Of a stretch of DNA of 64,000 bases, positions 8,488-17,291 are shown piece after piece. The notes below the pieces were generated by a model. The model was not told where the DNA came from. It saw nothing but the letters and a program-made list of their open reading frames with translations, and made no database searches. The DNA is from Clostridiales bacterium (GTDB lineage Bacteria; Bacillota; Clostridia; Oscillospirales; CAG-272): NCBI GenBank assembly GCA_016288155.1, contig JAEEYP010000063.1:158124-222123 (forward strand), read 5' to 3'. Both the position numbers and the translations under genes were made by a program. The first letter of the stretch is position 1, and each line of letters begins with the position of its first letter.

Positions 8488-10887
8488 TCACGCCTGCGCG
8501 GAATCCGTGAGGAAGTGCTTGATCTCCGATACTCCTTTGAAGCGGCGAACATCGTCCCCGTTTTCGAGAACGAGCGTCGGCGCCTGCTTCACGCCGAATC
8601 GATTGACCAGTTCCGTATTCTCGGCTGCAATGAGCTTCTCATACGAGACGCCGGCTTTGTCGAGCAGCGCCATCGCCAGCTTGCAGTTCGGGCAGGTCGG
8701 CGTGACGAAGAGGTACGAACCTCCGGCAGACGCCGCGGTTGCCTTTTTCTCCGTTTCCGGCTTTGCGGTCGGTGCGGCGGGTTCTGCCGTGCGGATCGGA
8801 CCGACGTGCGTCAGGTGGGATGCGCCGATATCGTACAGCCGGCGATCCTTGAATTCCTGCGCCTTGCCGTCGTTCCAGTTCTGCACCGGGCGGTAATAGC
8901 CTGTGATGCGGCTGTAAACCTCGGTCGGCTTGCCGCAGTGCGGGCATTTGTACTGCTCGCCGGTCAGATAACCGTGTTCACGGCAGACGGAGTAGGTCGG
9001 CGACATCGTATAATACGGGAGTTTGTAGTTCTCGGCTATCTTGCGTACGAGATTCGCCGCGGATTTCCAGTCGGGCAGTTTCTCGCCGAGGAAAGCGTGG
9101 AACACGGTACCGGAGGTGTACAGCGTCTGGAGCTCATCCTGAATGTCGAGCGCCGAGAAAATGTCCTCCGTATAACCGACGGGCAGATGCGAAGAATTCG
9201 TATAGTACGGCGTACCGTTCATGTTCGCCGTGATAATGTCCGGATACTGTTCCTTGTCGTGCTTGGCAAAGCGGTACGTCGTGGATTCCGCGGGGGTTGC
9301 CTCCAGGTTGTAGAGGTCGCCGTACTGTTCCTGATAGTCGGAGAGGCGTTCCCTCATGTGGTTGAGTACGTCCTTGGCAAATTGCTGTGCCTTCGGATCC
9401 GTCAGATCGCAGCGCAGCCATTTCGCGTTGAGGCTCGCTTCATTCATGCCGATCAGACCGATCGTCGAGAAGTGGTTGGCAAACGTGCCGAGATACCGTT
9501 TCGTGTACGGATAAAGTCCCGCGTCCATGAGCCGCGTGATCGCCGTACGCTTCGTTTTCAGGCTGCGGGCGGCGATATCCATGAGCCGATCGAGGCGGTC
9601 GTAGAAGTCCGCTTCATCCGAGGACAGATATGCCAGCCGCGGGAGATTGAGCGTGACGACGCCGATGGAACCGGTCGATTCGCCAGAACCGAAGAAACCG
9701 CCGGATTTCTTGCGAAGCTCGCGAAGATCGAGACGCAGGCGGCAGCACATGGAACGTACGTCGCTCGGCTCCATATCGGAATTGATATAGTTGGAGAAAT
9801 ACGGCGTGCCGTACTTAGCCGTCATCTCGAACAGGAGCTTATTGTTTTCCGTTTCGCTCCAGTCGAAGTCGCGCGTGATGGAGTACGTGGGGATCGGATA
9901 CTGGAAGCCGCGTCCGTTGGCGTCACCCTCGATCATGATCTCGATGAACGCTTTGTTCACCATATCCATTTCCTTCTTGCAGTCGCCGTAGGTGAAGTCG
10001 AGTTCTCTGCCTCCGACGATGGCGGGAAGGTTTTCCAGATCCTTCGGGACCGTCCAATCCAGCGTGATATTGGAGAACGGCGCCTGCGTGCCCCAACGGG
10101 AAGGCGTATTGACGCCGTACACGAAGGACTGGACACATTGCTTGACCTCTTTCTGGCTCAGATTGTCGATCTTGACGAACGGAGCAAGATAGGTATCAAA
10201 CGAAGAAAACGCCTGCGCTCCTGCCCACTCGTTCTGCATGATGCCGAGGAAATTGACCATCTGATTGCAGAGCGTGGACAAATGATTGGCGGGAGAGGAG
10301 GTGATTTTGCCGGGAACACCGCCGAGCCCCTCCTGAATGAGCTGCTTGAGGCTCCATCCGGCACAGTAGCCGGTCAGCATGGAAAGGTCATGAAGATGGA
10401 TGGCGGCCGAACGGTGCGCTTCCGCGACCTCCGGGTCATATACTTCCGTCAGCCAGTAGTTCGCGGTGATCGCGCCGCTGTTGGAGAGGATCAGACCGCC
10501 GACGGAATATGTGACCGTGGAGTTTTCCTTTACGCGCCAGTCTAGGTTGCCGAGATACCCGTCCACGAGATCCTTATAGTTGAGGAGCGCGGAGCCGATG
10601 TTGCGCACCTTCTCGCGCTGCTTGCGGTACAGAATATATGCCTTGGCAACGTCCGCGTATCCCGCTTCGGAGAGTACCTTCTCCACGCAGTCCTGGATAT
10701 CCTCCACAGCGATGCGGTCGTTTTTGATCTTGTCCTGGAATTCCGCCGTAACACGAAGCGCAAGCATGTCTATCACCGTCGGATGAGACTGCTTGTTCAA
10801 TGCATTGAACGCCTTTTGAATGGCGGCGCTGATCTTCGTGATCTCAAAGTCCGCGACCGTTCCGTCGCGCTTCAGTACCTGATACAT
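8488..10887 (-). CDS. nrdD: anaerobic (class III) ribonucleoside-triphosphate reductase with C-terminal glutaredoxin/thioredoxin-like domain
   Basis: N-terminal ATP-cone (VLKRDGTVADFEITKISAAIQKAF), NrdD core, C-terminal zinc-binding cysteines (YKCPHCGKP), glycyl-radical loop RITGYYRP, then an Ala/Pro/Lys linker and SYLFVTPTCPNCKLAMALLDKAGVSYE... ending APTLVLENGDDVRRFKGV. Confidence 0.96.
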   Translation of the reverse strand: MYQVLKRDGTVADFEITKISAAIQKAFNALNKQSHPTVIDMLALRVTAEFQDKIKNDRIAVEDIQDCVEKVLSEAGYADVAKAYILYRKQREKVRNIGSALLNYKDLVDGYLGNLDWRVKENSTVTYSVGGLILSNSGAITANYWLTEVYDPEVAEAHRSAAIHLHDLSMLTGYCAGWSLKQLIQEGLGGVPGKITSSPANHLSTLCNQMVNFLGIMQNEWAGAQAFSSFDTYLAPFVKIDNLSQKEVKQCVQSFVYGVNTPSRWGTQAPFSNITLDWTVPKDLENLPAIVGGRELDFTYGDCKKEMDMVNKAFIEIMIEGDANGRGFQYPIPTYSITRDFDWSETENNKLLFEMTAKYGTPYFSNYINSDMEPSDVRSMCCRLRLDLRELRKKSGGFFGSGESTGSIGVVTLNLPRLAYLSSDEADFYDRLDRLMDIAARSLKTKRTAITRLMDAGLYPYTKRYLGTFANHFSTIGLIGMNEASLNAKWLRCDLTDPKAQQFAKDVLNHMRERLSDYQEQYGDLYNLEATPAESTTYRFAKHDKEQYPDIITANMNGTPYYTNSSHLPVGYTEDIFSALDIQDELQTLYTSGTVFHAFLGEKLPDWKSAANLVRKIAENYKLPYYTMSPTYSVCREHGYLTGEQYKCPHCGKPTEVYSRITGYYRPVQNWNDGKAQEFKDRRLYDIGASHLTHVGPIRTAEPAAPTAKPETEKKATAASAGGSYLFVTPTCPNCKLAMALLDKAGVSYEKLIAAENTELVNRFGVKQAPTLVLENGDDVRRFKGVSEIKHFLTDSAQA

Positions 10888-10928
10888 GGATTCCTCCCGA
10901 TGCCCTTCACTATTTTCAAAGCAGTAAT

Positions 10929-10957
10929 ACTATACCACACAAGCACGTTTCTGTCAA
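10929..10957 (-). promoter_or_regulatory. nrdD promoter
   Basis: Minus strand TTGACA-N17-TATAGT. Confidence 0.75.
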
Positions 10958-10967
10958 TATGTTGTGT
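10952..10967 (-). promoter_or_regulatory. NrdR-like box, promoter-proximal
   Basis: ACACAACATATTGACA compared with the NrdR consensus ACACwATATATwGTGT; overlaps the -35. Confidence 0.5.
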
Positions 10968-10981
10968 GAAAAAAAACAAAA

Positions 10982-10997
10982 AAACTATATATTGTTG
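10982..10997 (-). promoter_or_regulatory. NrdR-like box, distal
   Basis: CAACAATATATAGTTT; 13 of 16 positions match ACACAATATATAGTGT; centre is 30 bp from the other box. Confidence 0.5.
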
Positions 10998-10998
10998 T

Positions 10999-11694
10999 TT
11001 ACAATTCCGTGCCGCGTACAATGACCTCGTCCACGCAGGGACGCATGATTTCCGCATATTGCCGAAGCGCGGCGGTATCCGGTGCGTGAAGACCGGCATA
11101 TACGACGGTATCACGGTCCGTGAAAGCCTGAAGCGCCCAGCGGCGTGCACCGCGGATCCACTCTCCGATCGCCCGGAAGGAATCCGCGTCGTGCAGCTCC
11201 GCGACGGCGGTCGTGCGGAATTCGTATTCTACCCGTCCTTCCATGAGAAGCGTCACGCTCTCACGTACGGGACGCAGGTCGCACGACGGCAAACCGACAG
11301 TCTCCGCGTACCGTGCGGGAGAATTCTTTATATCCATTGCAGCATAGTCTATGAGCCCCTCGTCAAGAAGCGCTCGCAGTCTGTCCGGAAACGATCCGTT
11401 CGTGTCCAATTTCACAGCGTATCCGAGCGCACGGATCTTCCGGATCAGTTCCGGCAGTCCGGGGGAAAGCAGCGGCTCGCCGCCGGTGAAAGCGACGCCG
11501 TCCAGCATACCCTGCCGGGTGCGAAGAAAAGAAAGGAGCCGTTCGTCATCCATCTGCACGGGCGCGCCGCGGTCGATCAGTTCGGCATTGTGACAGAACG
11601 GACAGCGGTAATTACAGCCCGCGAGAAAGACCGTGCATGCCAGCTTTCCGGGAAAATCGAGAAGCGTCAGCTTCTGCAGTCCGTGAATATCCAT
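10999..11694 (-). CDS. nrdG: anaerobic ribonucleotide reductase activating protein (radical SAM)
   Basis: LTLLDFPGKLACTVFLAGCNYRCPFCHN radical SAM motif; upstream in the same operon as nrdD. Confidence 0.93.
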   Translation of the reverse strand: MDIHGLQKLTLLDFPGKLACTVFLAGCNYRCPFCHNAELIDRGAPVQMDDERLLSFLRTRQGMLDGVAFTGGEPLLSPGLPELIRKIRALGYAVKLDTNGSFPDRLRALLDEGLIDYAAMDIKNSPARYAETVGLPSCDLRPVRESVTLLMEGRVEYEFRTTAVAELHDADSFRAIGEWIRGARRWALQAFTDRDTVVYAGLHAPDTAALRQYAEIMRPCVDEVIVRGTEL

Positions 11695-11701
11695 ATCATC
11701 C

Positions 11702-12643
11702 TCACACCGTACTGAGAATATGCAGATTGCGGATCTCCGCGCCGCAGACGGAATCGTTGACGGAATAGGCGTGCTTTTCAAGATCGCCGCAGATCGCTTC
11801 CGTCAGCGACTGACTCCGCAGTTCTTCGATCACGGAAGAAGCGGCATCCTCGATCAATTCGTATTTCGTCTCCGCTGTCTCCCGATCGTTCGGCGTCGTC
11901 AGAAGGTATTCCATCGTTTCCGCCGGAACGGGCAGGCAAGGAAGTGCGCGCATGGCGCGGAAGCTCCATTTGTAATAGGGCATATAGCGGCGGTTGAGCA
12001 GGAAAACCGCCGTCATCGAGGCGCGTACGAACTCGCCGACCGCGAGCTGCGCCGCCGCCTCCTCACCGTGCGCGAGACAGCGGCGGTAGTTGTACTGACC
12101 GGACTGCGCCATGAGGAGAAGCTGCCCGGCCAGCCGCTTGCGGCGCACGTCCTCGGGCATCTCTGAAAGGTATTCCCGGATCCCGGTCAGCAGTCCGGCG
12201 CCGTCGAAGAATACCTCGCCGTTTGTCGCCTCAGCCAATGCATACAGCGGGATACGCAGCCACAGTTCCATAGACAAACGACCGTCAGGCGCGCCGACGC
12301 GGTCGGTAAAAAACTCGCTGATGCGCATCACGCCGCGGCGGCTGCCGCCGACCGGCTGCATCACAGGACGCGCATACCCCGCATATTCCCGCGGAAGTTT
12401 TGCGTAGGCACGTTCAAGCCGGAATGCCGTCTGCCGGTCGACGGCGTCTTCGCCCGGCAGAAAAAGACAGAAGCCGGGATCGAAATCGTGATCGGCTGAA
12501 ACCGCGTCGTCATAGCCGTAGCATTCCGATCCGCTGCCGGTCAGGGCGGCGGCGAGCTTCCCTTCCAACTCCGGGAACTGTGCGCGCAGCATCGGCGCAC
12601 CGTACTCCTCGTAAAATTTTCGGGAGATCTCAAGCCCCTGCAT
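11702..12643 (-). CDS. DUF4037-type nucleotidyltransferase-like protein
   Basis: GSGSECYGYDDAVSADHDFDPGF resembles a pol-beta-type NTase GS...D-x-D motif; long helical C-terminus. Confidence 0.7.
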   Translation of the reverse strand: MQGLEISRKFYEEYGAPMLRAQFPELEGKLAAALTGSGSECYGYDDAVSADHDFDPGFCLFLPGEDAVDRQTAFRLERAYAKLPREYAGYARPVMQPVGGSRRGVMRISEFFTDRVGAPDGRLSMELWLRIPLYALAEATNGEVFFDGAGLLTGIREYLSEMPEDVRRKRLAGQLLLMAQSGQYNYRRCLAHGEEAAAQLAVGEFVRASMTAVFLLNRRYMPYYKWSFRAMRALPCLPVPAETMEYLLTTPNDRETAETKYELIEDAASSVIEELRSQSLTEAICGDLEKHAYSVNDSVCGAEIRNLHILSTV

Positions 12644-13481
12644 AGATCTTCTCCGCCCTTTCGTTCAATTCCTCGGCAAAGGCGAAATAGCCGTAATAAG
12701 AAAAAGTCGGGGCGCATTTTTCGCATACGAAAGCGTAATACCCGTCTCGGATGACGTCCTCCCGGTCAAACTGCGCCTGCGCTGCGTCCAGACACTGCTC
12801 GATCTTTTCGGCGCCGCGCTCCAGTCCGTGTTCCGCCTCGACGGCATTCGCGATATTCAACTCAGTCATCGCACGTTCCAGCGCACTGTTTTCTCTTGCA
12901 TCCGCGATGCGCAGCGCCCGCTGAAACGCTTCATACGCTTCACCGAAGCGCCGTTCTTCCGCCAATGCGAGCCCCATGTTGTTGTAGAGACCGCCGAGAC
13001 GTCCATCGTTTTCCGGAAGGTTTGCTTCATAGATCACGCGGGCACGCTCGAAATACGGGATCGCGCGTCCCGGATCGCCGAATGCATCGTACACGGTCGC
13101 CGCGTTGACGCAGACGGTCGCCTCGCTGACCGTTTCTTCCATGCCGAGGCGCGCGATCAACCGGAAAGCGGCGTCCGTCTGTTCCATGGCTTCCTCGCGC
13201 TTCTGCACCTTCCGATAATGGCCCATCAGTTCTCCGCGGACAAGAAGTTCACCGCGCTCGTCTCCGAGTATTTGTGATTCCTGCAGCCAATACAGAAGAT
13301 GCCGCTCAGCTCCTGCAAGATCGCGATGAGCCATATATTCGTCGAGCTTTTCCATGATCCGCCCCTGCGGGACGGTCTGTACCGGGCGCTTGCCCGACGG
13401 ATCCATGCACAGCGGACACGCCGGTTCCAGGTAGTCTTCCGCCGGGATCGTTTTGCGCGCAGCGGATTCACGGTCGTTCAT
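12630..13481 (-). CDS. tetratricopeptide repeat protein
   Basis: Repeated TPR-like helices (AIPYFERARVIYEANLPENDGRLGGLYNNMGLALAEERRFGEAYEAFQRAL); overlaps the DUF4037 gene by 14 nt. Confidence 0.8.
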   Translation of the reverse strand: MNDRESAARKTIPAEDYLEPACPLCMDPSGKRPVQTVPQGRIMEKLDEYMAHRDLAGAERHLLYWLQESQILGDERGELLVRGELMGHYRKVQKREEAMEQTDAAFRLIARLGMEETVSEATVCVNAATVYDAFGDPGRAIPYFERARVIYEANLPENDGRLGGLYNNMGLALAEERRFGEAYEAFQRALRIADARENSALERAMTELNIANAVEAEHGLERGAEKIEQCLDAAQAQFDREDVIRDGYYAFVCEKCAPTFSYYGYFAFAEELNERAEKIYAGA

Positions 13482-13661
13482 ATTTGTCTTCCTCGTTCCG
13501 TGTCCGGATTTTTATTGCGAACGGCTGTTAAAACACAATATCGTGTATGCCTTGTCGGATGCGGCACAGTATGATGCGTCCGCGCCTTTATCATTGTGAC
13601 ACATTTGGGCGGATTTGTCAAGCCCTCTTTTCAAGTTCGTCCGATATTTTCAAAAGAAAAG

Positions 13662-13686
13662 GCGCATCGGCTCTGCGCCGATGCGC
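13662..13686 (-). terminator. intrinsic terminator after the MFS gene
   Basis: GCGCATCGGC-gcaga-GCCGATGCGC followed by CTTTTCTTTT on the minus strand. Confidence 0.75.
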
Positions 13687-13702
13687 TTGATTTTCGGTGA
13701 TC

Positions 13703-14968
13703 TCATTTTTCTTCCGGATCGGACGGAAGATTGGCAGCGGAACGGCGAGACGCCGCGGCGAATAGTACCAGCAAACATACCATAAGCAGTGGGAATACGG
13801 CTGCGGCGAACATCCCGGTCTTGAGCGCGGTCTGCTGTGCCTCGCCGGCGAGTCCCGGAAGAGTCACTGACGGATCCGCCGCCGCGGCATCGCTGACAAG
13901 TCCGCTGATCCACGGTCCGAATGAGCAGCCGAGGTCGCCCGCCAAAGCGAGCACGGCGAACATGGGCGTGCCTCCGCGCGGAAAACGTGCGGAGGAAAGG
14001 CTGAGTACGCCGGGCCACATCAAAGATACGCCGAATCCGCATACGGCACAGCCGATGAGTGCGTACAAGGGGCTCTGTCCGAACACGGTAAGCATATAGC
14101 ATCCGAACGTGAGGATCGCGCACAATGTCAGTGCGGGCGCCATGCGGATCTTTTTTCCGAGAAGTCCGTACCCCGTGCGGCCAAGAGCCATAAAAACGGC
14201 GAACAGGCAGGGACCGAGGATGTCTCCGAGTGCTTTTGTCAAACCGAGCGCCTTTTCGGCAAACAGAGAAGCCCACTGTGACATTGCCTGCTCGGAGGCG
14301 CCGGAACAGATCATGAGAAGAATGAAAACGTAAAAGGCGCCGCAGTGCCAGAGCGCCGTGAGCGGCGGACGCTTTTCTTTTTGCTGCGTTTCTTCGGGGA
14401 GCGGTACACGCAGAAAGAGCACCGTATTCAAAATGGGGATCAGCGCCCACAAAAAAGGGAGAAGATACCACCGCTGTTGTCCCACGAGAGAGAGAAGCGG
14501 GGTCGTCACAAGGACGACCAGGCAGAAGCCCCACGAATAGAAAGAATGAAGCAGGCTCATGGAGGACGCCTTCGCATCGCCGGGCAGTGCGTCGATCAGC
14601 GGACTGATGATGACCTCCGTCAGTCCTCCGCCTATCGAATAGAAGAAAACGGCGATGAGGATCCCCGCGTACGGATCCGGAAGGACCCGCGGGAGGATGC
14701 CGAGCAGGATCAGACCGAGCGCCGCGCTGACGTGTGCCGTGACCGCCGCGGCGCGGTAACCGATGCGCGGCACGAGGCGGATCGAAACGAGATCGACGAG
14801 GATCTGTATAACAAACGTGATGAATACGATCTGTCCGAGCAGCGCAAAGCGTACGGAATATCGCTCTTGAAATATAACGAAGAATAGTGTGGTAAGATTG
14901 ATCGTGATCGCTTGCGTGATATAGCCGATATAACAAGCCAATCGGGTCAGGCGGTAGTCAGAATGCAT
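13703..14968 (-). CDS. MFS family transporter
   Basis: 12-TM-like hydrophobic protein (MHSDYRLTRLACYIGYITQAITINLTTLFFVIFQERY...FFYSIGGGLTEVIISPLIDALPGDAKASSMSLLHSFYSWG). Confidence 0.85.
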   Translation of the reverse strand: MHSDYRLTRLACYIGYITQAITINLTTLFFVIFQERYSVRFALLGQIVFITFVIQILVDLVSIRLVPRIGYRAAAVTAHVSAALGLILLGILPRVLPDPYAGILIAVFFYSIGGGLTEVIISPLIDALPGDAKASSMSLLHSFYSWGFCLVVLVTTPLLSLVGQQRWYLLPFLWALIPILNTVLFLRVPLPEETQQKEKRPPLTALWHCGAFYVFILLMICSGASEQAMSQWASLFAEKALGLTKALGDILGPCLFAVFMALGRTGYGLLGKKIRMAPALTLCAILTFGCYMLTVFGQSPLYALIGCAVCGFGVSLMWPGVLSLSSARFPRGGTPMFAVLALAGDLGCSFGPWISGLVSDAAAADPSVTLPGLAGEAQQTALKTGMFAAAVFPLLMVCLLVLFAAASRRSAANLPSDPEEK

Positions 14969-14981
14969 ACGAAACGTTCCT

Positions 14982-17000
14982 TTATTGGAAATTGCCGAGC
15001 AGTCTGTAGTCGGAAATCGTGACGCCGGTGTAATACGCGTCGATGATCGTCTCATAGTCGTAGCCGAGATCGGCGATATCTTTTGCGCCGTACTGGCTCA
15101 GTCCCGTGCCGTGCCCCCAACCTTTGCCGACAAAGATGAAGTTGTAATCACTGGACGCATGCGCCACCTTTGTTTCCGTATGGACTGTATATTCTTTTAC
15201 CGTGCGAGTAATTGCCGGCACAGCGGTAAGCCGGGCAGCGAGCCGGTCGATACCCGTAAGAAAACCGTCGAGCAGACCGTTTGACGCGGCGGGAGAGGAC
15301 GTATCGGAATCGGTAAGGAGAGAAAGCACCTGACCGGGCAGATCGGAGCTCGCCTCGCCGGTGAGGGCAAGAAGTGCGCCGGATGGATCCGACGTGGCGC
15401 CGACCAAGGGATCGGACGGCAGAAACGCCGCTTGTGCGGCGGAAAGAGGGGCACGGACAGTCTTCACACCGGCGTCGATCTCGACGTCATGCAGCGCCTC
15501 GACCGTATCGACGGTATAGGCGACACTGCCGCGTCCGACCACGAAATTCGCGCTCTTGAGATATGCGGAAAGCGCAAGACGCACGCGGTCGGTATTGTTG
15601 ATCACGATGGAAGCGCCGTTGGAGGCGGTGATGCGGAGAGATTTCACATAGGTGGATCCGGGCGCGAGCGAAAGGATCTCAATATTCGTGATCGTTCCGT
15701 CGAGCTCCGTATAGCCGCGTCCGCGAAGATAGGTAAGAAGCGTGTACGGAGATATCTCCACCGTCCAGAAACCGTTGTAGTATTCGGAATACCGTTCCCA
15801 CGGCGTATCGTGCGCGACAAGATACGGGCTGTTCTCTCCGCCCCATACGTCGCCTACGCTGACCGTGCATCCGCCGCAGCTCGACGTATAATACGCCACG
15901 GCGATCTCGTTGCCGTACGTAATGACAAGGCCGTGCGTGGCACGAACGGCGTCGAGCACGTTCTGATTCACGCGCCCCGCGCCGCAGTACGTCTGGCAGT
16001 GGATATCGTTGCAGACGTCGAAATGATCGGCGGAGTGACGGTGCAGAAGGAGCTGATGCACAGCGTAGGAGCGCGCGGCGATCGCAAACGCTTTCTGCGT
16101 TTCGATCGGCCAGGAGTTGCTGATCTCATACGGAAGTACGGCCTCCACGTACTGATCGAGCGTCACAACGCTGGTCACGGAGACACCGATATGACCCTGA
16201 TCGGCAAAGCGGTTGTAGGCAAGGACGCCGTCGTATACGTTCGAACTCTGCGCCTTGATATACGCGGCTTCCGTACCGGTACGGATCGCCTGCATGCCGA
16301 GAGAAGAACCGTCCGCACAGTCGTAGGAAAACAGGATCCTGTCCGTTTCCGGATCGATCACGATGACGGAGGTTTCGGAGGGACCGACGACCGCCGTATT
16401 GAACAAAGGATACAGCGCGGTGACCGTTTCCAGCATCGACTGTGCCTGATACTCCGTGACGAAGGATCCGACGCGGATCCGCAGAACACCGTTCGCATAT
16501 GCCGGATACGCGATGAGACCGTTGGCCTCAAAGACCGGCTTCACCTGTGACAGCAGACTCAGCATGACGGCGGACTCCATCGTGGAGATATCCGTCATGA
16601 ATTCCACGTGATAACCGCCGACCTTCACGGAGGACACGTCTGCGGAAAGTGCGTATCCGCCGTCTGTCTTTCTCAAGTTTGCGTCGACCGCCATACAGAC
16701 GACCTTTTCCTGTAGTGTCCAGAACGGACGGAGACATTTGTCACCGTCCGTCGGAAGAATGCCGACGGTGTAACCGTCGAGCGTCGTCGTCTCATAACTT
16801 ACGGGGACACCGTCGCGGTACATCAGCCCGACGCTGATGAGCGCGTCGTCCAATGGCTCGTCAAAGTCCGCCGCGTATGACTGCAGGACCAGCATGTAGA
16901 TCAGCGTATAGAGCGATCCTCCCACCATGAGTATCGCAAGGATCAAAGCAAAGATACGCACGATCAGACGACGACGCGAATCCGATGACTTGTTATTCAA
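14982..17000 (-). CDS. SpoIID/LytB domain-containing protein
   Basis: N-terminal TM; VEAVLPYEISNSWPIETQKAFAIAARSYAVHQL and AYYTSSCGGCTVSVGDVWGGENSPYL are SpoIID hallmarks. Probable TTG start after GAGAGGAG. Confidence 0.9.
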   Translation of the reverse strand: MNNKSSDSRRRLIVRIFALILAILMVGGSLYTLIYMLVLQSYAADFDEPLDDALISVGLMYRDGVPVSYETTTLDGYTVGILPTDGDKCLRPFWTLQEKVVCMAVDANLRKTDGGYALSADVSSVKVGGYHVEFMTDISTMESAVMLSLLSQVKPVFEANGLIAYPAYANGVLRIRVGSFVTEYQAQSMLETVTALYPLFNTAVVGPSETSVIVIDPETDRILFSYDCADGSSLGMQAIRTGTEAAYIKAQSSNVYDGVLAYNRFADQGHIGVSVTSVVTLDQYVEAVLPYEISNSWPIETQKAFAIAARSYAVHQLLLHRHSADHFDVCNDIHCQTYCGAGRVNQNVLDAVRATHGLVITYGNEIAVAYYTSSCGGCTVSVGDVWGGENSPYLVAHDTPWERYSEYYNGFWTVEISPYTLLTYLRGRGYTELDGTITNIEILSLAPGSTYVKSLRITASNGASIVINNTDRVRLALSAYLKSANFVVGRGSVAYTVDTVEALHDVEIDAGVKTVRAPLSAAQAAFLPSDPLVGATSDPSGALLALTGEASSDLPGQVLSLLTDSDTSSPAASNGLLDGFLTGIDRLAARLTAVPAITRTVKEYTVHTETKVAHASSDYNFIFVGKGWGHGTGLSQYGAKDIADLGYDYETIIDAYYTGVTISDYRLLGNFQ

Positions 17001-17057
17001 TCTTCAAACTCCTCTCACCGAAATGGCTCCCCTTCCGGGACAAGGAAATTCCCTTCT

Positions 17058-17222
17058 GCGCCCAGACAGTACCAAGGAACGTCCATACGGGCTCGGCGTG
17101 CAGCCGTCGGCAAGGACGGAGATGAGGTTCCGGAAGACCGCTCATTCCATCATATGCACCGACTCCGCAGGCTGCTACGGACAGGTGGATCCTCATGACA
17201 GCCTGTACGCCGCAAAGCTCCT
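17058..17222 (-). ncRNA. putative structured 5' leader of the spoIID-like gene
   Basis: Promoter TTGATT-N16-TATAAT upstream; nested stems 17211-17217/17053-17060, 17199-17205/17168-17174, 17163-17167/17117-17121, 17141-17145/17122-17126. Confidence 0.4.
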
Positions 17223-17228
17223 GCCAAC

Positions 17229-17256
17229 ATTATACGGATTTTCCGCGAAAAATCAA
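17229..17256 (-). promoter_or_regulatory. promoter upstream of the spoIID-like gene
   Basis: Minus strand TTGATT-N16-TATAAT, ~225 nt before the start codon. Confidence 0.65.
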
Positions 17257-17291
17257 GAGATTCTTTGCAAATGTCTAAAAAACCGAACGAT

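Noticed and set aside
8308-10545. 745-aa plus-strand ORF
   Set aside because: Antisense to nrdD and the trxB/nrdD gap; no recognisable domain.
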